Shown: positions 1-5,096 of the stretch, piece by piece
Layout: the number at the start of each line of letters is the position of its first letter
Position numbering within the stretch: the first letter of the stretch is position 1
Source of the DNA: an uncultured Sphingomonadaceae bacterium
GTDB lineage: Bacteria; Pseudomonadota; Alphaproteobacteria; Sphingomonadales; Sphingomonadaceae
DNA length: 7,869 nucleotides
Direction: 5' to 3'
Assembly (NCBI GenBank): GCA_938016505.1
Contig: CALLWN010000136.1
Span: 1 to 7,869 of the forward strand
Notes under the pieces: generated by a model
What the model saw: only the letters and a program-made list of their open reading frames with translations
The model's database searches: none
Told to the model about the DNA's origin: nothing
Program-made: the position numbers and the translations under genes

Positions 1-197
1 ACTGCCCAGATCGACAGCAGCTACAGCAAGGTCCACCTCTGCGCCGGCGGGGCAGTTCGAGGGCTCAGCAAGGCGTCCGGTGGACGGCTTGCCCCGAGAA
101 CGGGGGGCGAGCGCACGCCATCGGCATCTCTCGTGGCGGTCGTACAACCAAGGTCCCGAAAGCATTCCTGGCGCTCGTGGATGTCATCGGGCGGCCG
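1..197 (+). pseudogene. IS5-family transposase remnant, frameshifted, cut by left edge
   Basis: Two short stretches on the plus strand read like consecutive parts of an IS5-type DDE transposase but lie in different frames. Positions 1-75 (frame 1) encode AQIDSSYSKVHLCAGGA, resembling the region of the first catalytic Asp (usually IDST..(R/K).H). Positions 114-197 (frame 3) encode AIGISRGGRTTK followed by a degraded LVDVIGRP. This matches the family signature AIGRSRGGRTTK(I)HALVD.xGRP, which normally follows some 10-20 residues later. The text between TTK and LVD carries extra bases. The two frames and the absence of the C-terminal DDE part show that this is dead sequence. No terminal inverted repeats are visible, and the 5' part would lie outside the window. 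The family call rests on recalled motif resemblance only. Confidence 0.6.
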
Positions 198-219
198 CGA
201 CGCGAAAGTCGGGATCGGC

Positions 220-318
220 CCTGCGCGCGGCGCCGACATGGCGCCCCATGGCGATGTTCTCGCCAATGACGGCATGACGCTGTGCTTCCATTCCGACATG
301 CCGATGGCGCCGGCCCGG
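220..318 (+). pseudogene. possible amidohydrolase fragment (Amidohydro_3 type)
   Basis: Frame 1 encodes a short run containing DVLANDGMTLCFHSDMPMAP, with the HSD triplet at 289-297. It resembles the C-terminal part of YtcJ-like metal-dependent amidohydrolases, where an Ala/Gly-rich helix is followed by a strand ending in HSD, which supplies a metal-ligand Asp, and then a (M/V).P..P loop. The resemblance stops abruptly at about 318. The sequence before 220 belongs to the transposase remnant, and no other frame after 318 continues the domain. It would therefore be an internal scrap of about 30 residues, without the N-terminal HxH metal site. The match is short and recognised from memory, so the call is tentative. 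It could be a chance open frame in GC-rich DNA. Confidence 0.35.
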
Positions 319-470
319 GTGGCCGCGGCCAAACCTCTCCTGGCGCGCGACCGACGGAGAGGGGGACCGGTTCACCGGGGCCGCCGTGGGGGAACTCGCG
401 GGGAGTCTCGCGCTGCACCACGCCCACCAGGGCGGCATCGCCGGAAGCAACGGGAGCCTGGCTGCCGCAG
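319..470. other. non-coding stretch without recognisable content
   Basis: I recognise no gene, RNA or repeat here. Several frames are open on both strands, as expected for GC-rich DNA, but none begins with a convincing ribosome-binding site or resembles a known family. It separates the amidohydrolase-like scrap from the stop codon of the Crp/Fnr fragment and is probably decayed sequence. Confidence 0.4.
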
Positions 471-775
471 TCAGCCGGTATCGGCTTCCCCGAGGTCGCG
501 GCGCATGGCGTCGGCATCCGTGATGATGATGCGGGCGTAGCGGTTTTCGATCCAGCCCTGCCCCCTGAACGCGGCAAGGACCTTGACGAGGCTGCTGCGT
601 GACATCGCGGCCATCGCCGCGATATCGCCTTGGGGCAAGCTGATCTCCAGGGGACGCTGGGCGTCATCACCATGGTCGCGGCAGCCAGCCAGCCGCAGCA
701 GGAGGGCGGCGACCCGGGACCGGCCGTCATGTCGGCTGAGGTCGGCGACCGCCCAGCACAGGAGCTCGGCGCAGG
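471..775 (-). pseudogene. Crp/Fnr-family regulator, C-terminal HTH part only
   Basis: About 100 residues before a TGA stop (471-473, minus strand) match the C-terminal half of a Crp/Fnr transcription factor. It starts with the end of the long dimerisation helix and the first helix of the DNA-binding domain (ELLCWAVADLS, then RSRVAALLLRLAG). A winged-helix unit follows, with ISLPQGDIAAMAAMSRSSLV and KVLAAFRGQGWIENRYARI, ending in the usual ITDADAMRRDL tail. Intact members have about 220-240 residues, with an N-terminal cyclic-nucleotide-like sensor domain. Nothing resembling that domain precedes this part: the frame runs instead into a tandem repeat and then the tolC-like gene. No ATG opens the fragment. 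It is most likely a decayed, truncated gene. A start at a non-ATG codon giving an HTH-only protein is possible but unsupported. Its link to the neighbouring sulfide genes is only positional. Confidence 0.75.
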
Positions 776-795
776 CGCCTCCGCATCTTCTCGCT

Positions 796-851
796 GCGAA
801 AGGCGCCGTGCGAAAGGCGCAGCGCGAACGGCGCCGTGCGCAAGGCCCGTC
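796..851. repeat. 14-bp tandem repeat, about four copies (28-bp higher-order unit)
   Basis: Consecutive 14-base blocks begin at 796, 810, 824 and 838: GCGAAAGGCGCCGT, GCGAAAGGCGCAGC, GCGAACGGCGCCGT and a degenerate GCGCAAGGCCCGTC. Read as a 28-base unit, 796-818 and 824-846 agree at 21 of 23 positions. The arms GGCGCCGT (802-809) and ACGGCGCC (828-835) are also inverted, so RNA could fold with an 18-base loop. The element lies just past the 3' end of the TolC-type gene and at the point where the Crp/Fnr homology begins. No T-tract follows on the minus strand, so it is not a canonical rho-independent terminator. It could be a dispersed intergenic repeat or a slippage product at a rearrangement junction. 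Confidence 0.75.
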
Positions 852-871
852 GCAATCCTGCCCTGAGGCGC

Positions 872-2122
872 CTACTGGCCGGTGAGCGCCTTGAGGCGCC
901 AGGCCGCGGCGAGGCGGAGCCCCTCGGCGCGGGTTGCGGCCACTGCTGCGTCGAGGGCCTCGCGCTCGGCGTCGAGCAGGGCAATCTGGGGCTTCATGCC
1001 GACCTGGACCTCGAGGCGGGTGGCACGCAGGGCCTCGGCGGCGGCTTCCGTCCGGGCTCTGGCGGCCTCGATCATCCGGCCCGAAGCCTCCCACACGCCA
1101 TGAGCCGACGCAGTCTCGGCCTCAAGCCCGAGGCGCGCGCTGTCGCGGGCCATGGCAGCAGCGCGGGCAGTGGCCGCGCCTTCGGCGATGCGGCCATGGC
1201 GGGTACCGTCGAACAGCGTCCAGCGGGCCCGCACGCCCACGACCGCCTGGTCGGCGACATAGTCGGGGAAGAACTGGTCGCGCAGGCTCGACACCTCGGC
1301 GAAGGCGCCGATCTCGGGCAGCCGGGTGGCACGTTCGGCCCGCGCCCTTGCCGCGGCAGCATCGGCCTCGGCGCTGGCCATCGCAAGCCCGGGGTTGGCA
1401 GCAAGCGCGGCTGCGATGGCGGATGCCCGGTCTTGCGGAACCTGCGGCGGCTGCGGAAGCGGGGCAAGGTCAAGTGGCGGCGCTCCGGTGAGTGCTGCAA
1501 GCCTTGCTGCAGCACCCGCCTCGCGGCCCTCGGCGTCGGCAAGACCAGCCTCGGCCTCCGCGCGGCGGGCGCGGGCCTGCGCAAGATCCGTCGATGCCAC
1601 CTCGCCGGCGCGATAGCGCAAGCCGGCCTGGCGCTCGATCTCGCGCATCTGGACAAGCTGGGCCCGCCGCAGGTCGCGCTCGCGCCGGGCGACGCTCAAG
1701 TCGGCGAAGGCCGCAGCGACATCGGCGGCCAACAGGGCGCGGGTCAGATCGAGGCCCGCGTCAGCTGCAGCAAGGCCGGCGCGCGCAGCGGTTCGCCCGG
1801 CTGCAATCCGCCCGGCGGCATAGAGCGGCGCCTCGACGGCAAACAGCAGCGAGCGGGGCGTCACGCCGGTCGCCTGCAAGCCGAAATAGCCCTGCGGGTC
1901 GAGGCGCCCGGTCCCGATCGAGCCGGCCAGACTCGCTGACGGCAGCGCAGCGCCGCTGGCCTGGGCCGCCCGCCCCGCGGCAGCCGCCCGGCCGGCCTCG
2001 GCCTCGGCAGCACGGGGATTGCCGGCGAGCGCCGCCTCGATCGCGGCCTCCAGCGTGAGCGGACCCGCGTCGACTGGCCGCCCGGCAAGCGCGGCCGCCA
2101 GGAGGAGAAGCGTGAGACGCAT
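872..2122 (-). CDS. TolC-type outer-membrane efflux channel (OEP family)
   Basis: This is a 416-residue outer-membrane factor that would form the exit duct of a tripartite efflux pump. Residues 1-19 are a signal peptide (hydrophobic LTLLLLAAALAG, probable cleavage after VDA). There is no lipobox cysteine, and no cysteine at all in the protein. The mature chain begins with the typical LTLEAAIEAAL motif and shows the two-fold OEP repeat of long Ala/Arg/Glu-rich helices: about 130-230, with LRYRAGEVASTDLAQA, and about 310-412, ending LDAEREALDAA. Stretches with alternating beta character (GYFGLQATGV, SLRDQFFPDYV) fit the barrel strands. Length is normal or slightly short for the family. I chose the ATG at 2122 because the signal peptide starts there; a longer open frame reaches 2245 but only overlaps the upstream gene. 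The start lies 2 bases after the DUF2892 stop with no clear ribosome-binding site, which suggests translational coupling. The likely partners are the adaptor and pump encoded on the opposite strand. Confidence 0.95.
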   Translation of the reverse strand: MRLTLLLLAAALAGRPVDAGPLTLEAAIEAALAGNPRAAEAEAGRAAAAGRAAQASGAALPSASLAGSIGTGRLDPQGYFGLQATGVTPRSLLFAVEAPLYAAGRIAAGRTAARAGLAAADAGLDLTRALLAADVAAAFADLSVARRERDLRRAQLVQMREIERQAGLRYRAGEVASTDLAQARARRAEAEAGLADAEGREAGAAARLAALTGAPPLDLAPLPQPPQVPQDRASAIAAALAANPGLAMASAEADAAAARARAERATRLPEIGAFAEVSSLRDQFFPDYVADQAVVGVRARWTLFDGTRHGRIAEGAATARAAAMARDSARLGLEAETASAHGVWEASGRMIEAARARTEAAAEALRATRLEVQVGMKPQIALLDAEREALDAAVAATRAEGLRLAAAWRLKALTGQ

Positions 2123-2124
2123 GG

Positions 2125-2328
2125 TCAGCGAAAGGCCGTGCCCGACCTGACCCCGAGCCGCTTGAAGACGAGCGCAGCCGGGCAGAAGCCGGTGAAGGCG
2201 GCCTGCAGCATGTTCACCCCGGCGAAGGCAGTCAGCAGGAACCACAGCGGGTTGACGAAATGGCCAAGCGCGAGGCTCACGAGAACCACCACGCCGGCAA
2301 AGGCAAGGACTGCACGATCAAGGTTCAT
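2125..2328 (-). CDS. DUF2892 / YgaP-type small inner-membrane protein
   Basis: This 67-residue protein belongs to the YgaP transmembrane (DUF2892) family. It has two hydrophobic segments, about residues 6-22 and 29-45, joined by a short NP-containing turn. The family hallmark FTGFCP follows (single cysteine, C49), then a basic tail (FKRLGVRSG). In E. coli YgaP this membrane unit is fused behind a rhodanese domain that carries persulfide-loaded cysteine. Here the rhodanese is a separate gene on the opposite strand. A GGAG ribosome-binding site lies 7 bases before the ATG, and the gene starts 12 bases after the SQR stop. The biochemical role of DUF2892 is not established. Its context suggests membrane anchoring or sulfane-sulfur transfer next to SQR and rhodanese. 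Confidence 0.94.
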   Translation of the reverse strand: MNLDRAVLAFAGVVVLVSLALGHFVNPLWFLLTAFAGVNMLQAAFTGFCPAALVFKRLGVRSGTAFR

Positions 2329-2340
2329 GTCAGGTCTCCG

Positions 2341-3627
2341 TCAGCTCCCGAGGGACTTGAGTTTCTTCACGCCCATGACATGCAGGGCGAGCTTTTCGTA
2401 GAAGGGTTCACTCTCGCCGCGCCGGACCTTGCCGAGAAAATATTTCTCGAAACCGATCTTGGCCACGTGCACCCACTTCCCGCGTGACGACCAGTTGGTG
2501 TTGCGTGGCGGGATCTGCGGCTGGGCGACGAAGGCCACCCCGCCGTCGCCGAAGTCGGCAAGGCAGATGGCATTCCAGGTCGCCTCGAACGAAGGCTCCC
2601 TGCCGTCGAGCAGGTCGCGCAGGTTGTTCGCAACCGCCGTCACCATGCTTTCGATCATGAAGCCGGTCTTGGGCACGCCAACCGGAACCGGGGTCGGCCC
2701 GGTCGGCGGAATGGCGACTGCGACCCCGAGCGCGAAGATGTTGCGGAAGGTCGGGTTGCGCTGGTGCTTGTCGACGAGGATGAAGCCGCGCGGGTTGGAG
2801 AGCCCGTCCACCCCGAAGACCGCGGGAACACCGCGGAACGGCGGCATCATCATGGCCATGCCGAAGGGCAGGTCGTGGACCTTCCTGACCTGCCCGTCCT
2901 CTCCGACCTCCTCGACATGCATGACCTCAGGTTCGACCGAGGTGATCCGGGCGCTGGTGATCCACTTGATGTGGCGCTGGCGCATCTCGCTTTCGAGAAG
3001 GCCCTTGGTGTCGCCGACGCCGTCGAGGCCGAGGTGGCCGATGTAGGGCTCGGAGGTCACGAAGGTCATCGGCACGCGGTCCCGCACCTTGCGGCGGCGA
3101 AGCTCGGTATCGAGCAGCATGGCATATTCATAGGCCGGGCCGAAGCAGGATGCGCCTTGCGCTGCGCCGACGATGACGGGCTTCGGATCGGCTGCGAGCC
3201 GGTCGAACGCATCCGCCCCGCGGGCGGCGTGCTCGGTCTGGCAGATCGAGATGGTGTGGTGTTCGGGGCCGAACCCGGGGATCTCGTCAAAGGCGAGGTC
3301 GGGCCCGGTCGCGATCACCAGATAGTCGTAGGAGAGGCTGGTGCCGTCGTTGAGCTCGAGCCGGTTTTCGGCCGGGTGGACCCGTTTCGCGCCGACCGAC
3401 GTGAAGCCGATGCCGCGCCTCTTCATGACGGTCGGCAGGTGAACCCGGATCGCTTCGGGCTCGCGCCAGCGCACCGCCACCCAGGGGTTGGAAGGCACGA
3501 ACCAGTAATCCTCGCCGTTGGCGACGACCATGAGTTCGGCCCTGCCCTTCACGGCATCGCGGATCTCGTAGGCAGCGATGGTTCCGCCGAGCCCGGCACC
3601 AAGCACGACGATTCGCGGGGCAGTCAT
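2341..3627 (-). CDS. sqr: sulfide:quinone oxidoreductase (SQR)
   Basis: This 428-residue FAD enzyme oxidises sulfide to zero-valent sulfur (polysulfide or persulfide) and passes the electrons to membrane quinone. The N-terminal Rossmann motif is VVLGAGLGGTIAAYE (G10, G12, G15), with no signal peptide. The second FAD segment is YLVIATGP (103-109), and the FAD/quinone region includes NIFALGVAVAIPP (296-308) and PVGVPKTGFMIESMV (315-329). The protein has exactly three cysteines, C129 (SICQTEHA), C161 (GASCFGPAYEYAM) and C355 (TWNAICLADFG). They coincide in context with the three redox cysteines I recall for Acidithiobacillus ferrooxidans SQR (128, 160, 356). The amphipathic C-terminus (KWVHVAKIGFEKYF and the SEPFYEKLALHVMG region) fits monotopic membrane attachment. 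A flavocytochrome c sulfide dehydrogenase is unlikely, because there is no export signal and these SQR-specific segments are present. The ATG at 3627 has a very strong GGAGGAGGAA site upstream. An in-frame ATG at 3702 lies in the promoter region and is rejected. It is the first gene of the minus-strand operon. Confidence 0.97.
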   Translation of the reverse strand: MTAPRIVVLGAGLGGTIAAYEIRDAVKGRAELMVVANGEDYWFVPSNPWVAVRWREPEAIRVHLPTVMKRRGIGFTSVGAKRVHPAENRLELNDGTSLSYDYLVIATGPDLAFDEIPGFGPEHHTISICQTEHAARGADAFDRLAADPKPVIVGAAQGASCFGPAYEYAMLLDTELRRRKVRDRVPMTFVTSEPYIGHLGLDGVGDTKGLLESEMRQRHIKWITSARITSVEPEVMHVEEVGEDGQVRKVHDLPFGMAMMMPPFRGVPAVFGVDGLSNPRGFILVDKHQRNPTFRNIFALGVAVAIPPTGPTPVPVGVPKTGFMIESMVTAVANNLRDLLDGREPSFEATWNAICLADFGDGGVAFVAQPQIPPRNTNWSSRGKWVHVAKIGFEKYFLGKVRRGESEPFYEKLALHVMGVKKLKSLGS

Positions 3628-3631
3628 GACG

Positions 3632-3641
3632 TTCCTCCTCC
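3632..3641 (-). promoter_or_regulatory. strong ribosome-binding site of sqr
   Basis: The minus strand reads GGAGGAGGAA four bases before the ATG at 3627 (the GGAGG cores sit 6-9 bases away). It fixes the SQR start against the in-frame ATG at 3702. Just upstream in the leader, GCGCG (3644-3648) and CGCGC (3655-3659) could pair across a 6-base loop next to this site. Confidence 0.8.
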
Positions 3642-3713
3642 GTGCGCGAGCGGCCGCGCGGTTTTCGCTTGACGATATATGCAGATTATAGGATATGCGC
3701 AAGCACGAATATA

Positions 3714-3720
3714 AAGGAAG
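3714..3720 (+). promoter_or_regulatory. ribosome-binding site of the rhodanese gene
   Basis: AAGGAAG, six bases before the ATG at 3727, is a good Shine-Dalgarno sequence and supports that start. Confidence 0.75.
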
Positions 3721-3726
3721 TGGTAC

Positions 3727-4050
3727 ATGGCTTCGTCACGTGACATCGATCCCCGAACCCTTGCCGACCTGCTCGAGCGGAACATGGCGCTCGTCGTCGA
3801 CGTGCGCGAGCCGGATGAGTTCGCCGCCGGGCACATCAGTGGCGCCATCAACCTGCCGCTGAGCCGGTTCGACCCGGCCGAACTGCCGCGCGCCGAGGGT
3901 CGGCGGCTCATCCTCAACTGCGCGGCCGGCGGCCGCTCGGCGAAGGCGCTTGCCGCCTGCGATGCTGCGCGCGCGTCGGTCGACGGTCACCTCGCGGGCG
4001 GCATCGGCGCATGGAAGGCGGCCGGGCTCCCGCTCGAGATCGGTCGCTGA
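3727..4050 (+). CDS. single-domain rhodanese (sulfurtransferase)
   Basis: This 107-residue cytoplasmic rhodanese-like protein accepts or transfers sulfane sulfur through an active-site cysteine persulfide. The domain is complete: substrate-side motif VVDVREPDEFAAGHISGAINLP (split here as VVDVREPDEF and AAGHISGAINLP, residues 23-44), the active-site loop C65-A-A-G-G-R70 after LILN, and the closing GGIGAWKAAGLP (residues about 92-103). A second cysteine, C78, lies in the helix after the loop. There is no signal peptide and no membrane segment. The CxxGxR loop is of the sulfurtransferase size; the longer loop of Cdc25-type phosphatases is absent. It is the first gene of the plus-strand operon, with its stop 2 bases before the adaptor gene. 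It most likely takes sulfane sulfur produced by the divergent SQR. Together with the DUF2892 protein it makes up the two halves of an E. coli YgaP-like protein. Confidence 0.96.
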   Translation: MASSRDIDPRTLADLLERNMALVVDVREPDEFAAGHISGAINLPLSRFDPAELPRAEGRRLILNCAAGGRSAKALAACDAARASVDGHLAGGIGAWKAAGLPLEIGR

Positions 4051-4052
4051 TC

Positions 4053-5096
4053 ATGCCGCGTCCGCTCCGGATGCTCGCGGCCAGCGCGCTTCTCGGGCTT
4101 GCCGCCTGTGGTGGCAGCACGCCCGAAACGGTCGAGGCGCCCGGCGAGGCGCCAGCTGGCGAGCGGCTGACGCTTGCCCCTTCCGCCATACCCGACAGCG
4201 CCGAAGTTCCGGCGACGATCACCACGCGCGACATGGCCGAGGCCCGCGCCCGCATCCCCGGCATTCTGGCGAGACTCCTGGTGCGCGAAGGCGACCGCGT
4301 GGCGGCCGGGCAGCGCATCGGCACCGTGACCGATTCGCGGCTCGCCGAGGAGACGGCAGCGCTGGGCGCTGCTGCCGCTGCGGCCGAGGCGGAGGCTGCA
4401 CGTGCCGGGGCCGAGCTCGAACGGGTGCGTTTCCTCCACGGCGAGGGGGTCTATGCGAAGGCGCGCCTGGAGAGCGCGCTGGCTGCGGCGCGCGCCGCCG
4501 AAGCGCAGGTCCGGGCCGCCCGCGCCCAGCAGGCGGCGGTCGCGGCGGTCGCCGGACAGGGTTCGATTCTTGCGCCGGCCTCTGGGCGGGTGCTGCGGGC
4601 CGACATTCCCGAAGGCTCGGTGGTTTCGCCCGGCATGACGGTTGCGGTCATCACTGCCGGCCCGCCCGTGGTCCGGCTCGACCTCCCCGAATCGCTCGGC
4701 AGCCGGGTCGCTCCGGGCGCTGCGGTCACGGTTTCGGGCGTTGCCGGATTGCCCGCTGACAGGACGCTCGAAGGCCGGGTGACGATGCGCTACCCGGGCG
4801 TCACTGCAGGGCGCGTCACCCTCGACGCTGCGGTCGACGGGCTCGACCCCGCCCTTGTCGGCCAGCGGGTGACGGCGCGCGTCGATCTCGGGGAACGCAG
4901 GGCGCTCGCCGTTCCAGCGAGGTTCGTCAGCCGCCGCTACGGGCTCAGCTTCGCGACCCTGCTGGCACCCGACGGCAGCGGGGCGCGCGACATCCCGGTC
5001 GAAGTCCGCCCGATCGCCGGAACCGACCGGGTCGAGATCCTCTCCGGCCTGCGCGCCGGCGACACGATCATCGCTCCGGCTGGAGGCCGGGCATGA
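4053..5096 (+). CDS. RND efflux periplasmic adaptor (membrane-fusion) lipoprotein
   Basis: This 347-residue adaptor would bridge an inner-membrane RND pump and an outer-membrane channel. A lipoprotein signal ends in the lipobox L16-A17-A18-C19, and C19 is the only cysteine. The mature protein has the biotinyl/lipoyl-like barrel-sandwich in two halves: GILARLLVREGDRVAAGQ (70-87) and ILAPASGRVLRADIPEGS (172-189) with VVSPGMTVAVI. Between them an Ala/Glu/Arg-rich coiled-coil hairpin occupies about 97-166. A beta-barrel domain follows (about 205-282, VVRLDLPESLG onward), then a membrane-proximal C-terminal domain (to 347). Length is typical to slightly short for AcrA-like adaptors. I chose the ATG at 4053 because the lipoprotein signal begins there; an in-frame ATG at 4011 lies inside the rhodanese gene. 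There is no clear ribosome-binding site, and the 2-base gap to the rhodanese stop suggests translational coupling. Confidence 0.96.
   Translation: MPRPLRMLAASALLGLAACGGSTPETVEAPGEAPAGERLTLAPSAIPDSAEVPATITTRDMAEARARIPGILARLLVREGDRVAAGQRIGTVTDSRLAEETAALGAAAAAAEAEAARAGAELERVRFLHGEGVYAKARLESALAAARAAEAQVRAARAQQAAVAAVAGQGSILAPASGRVLRADIPEGSVVSPGMTVAVITAGPPVVRLDLPESLGSRVAPGAAVTVSGVAGLPADRTLEGRVTMRYPGVTAGRVTLDAAVDGLDPALVGQRVTARVDLGERRALAVPARFVSRRYGLSFATLLAPDGSGARDIPVEVRPIAGTDRVEILSGLRAGDTIIAPAGGRA

Larger units (their letters stand above)
3628..3726. promoter_or_regulatory. shared divergent promoter region with candidate operator repeats
   Basis: These 99 bases separate the divergent SQR and rhodanese operons and contain the most AT-rich block of the window (about 3673-3720). 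For the minus strand, a perfect TATAAT lies at 3690-3685, with a weak TTTATA at 3715-3710 (19-base spacing). For the plus strand, TTGACG at 3669-3674 is followed after 17 bases by a poor GATATG (3692-3697). The two promoters therefore overlap. The word GATATATGC (3674-3682) recurs as GATATGC (3692-3698), placed so that a bound protein could cover both promoters. Such a layout fits one regulator acting on both operons, for example a sulfide- or persulfide-sensing ArsR-type repressor. No such gene is in the window, and I cannot match the word to a known operator. Promoter hexamers are read by eye. Confidence 0.6.

Noticed and set aside
278..519. Plus-strand frame-2 open stretch with ATDGEGDRFTGAAVGELAG near 347-403
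   Set aside because: It looks somewhat protein-like but has no start codon with a ribosome-binding site and no family I recognise, and it runs antisense into the Crp/Fnr fragment.
802..835. Rho-independent terminator for the minus-strand operon
   Set aside because: Perfect 8-base arms exist, but the loop is 18 bases and no T-run follows on the minus strand, so it is described only as part of the repeat.
836..1939. Long plus-strand open frame of 367 codons opposite the TolC-type gene
   Set aside because: It is the antisense shadow of a GC-rich gene. Its product is low-complexity Gly/Arg/Ala with no family resemblance, while the minus-strand frame gives a clear OEP protein with signal peptide.
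2764..3672. Plus-strand open frame of 302 codons opposite SQR
   Set aside because: It mirrors the SQR codons, has no recognisable domain, and runs into the shared promoter region.
3628..3702. N-terminal extension of SQR from an in-frame ATG at 3702
   Set aside because: The extra 25 residues would be encoded by the AT-rich promoter block and the leader. The ATG at 3627 has a strong ribosome-binding site, and the Rossmann motif begins a few residues after it, as in the family.
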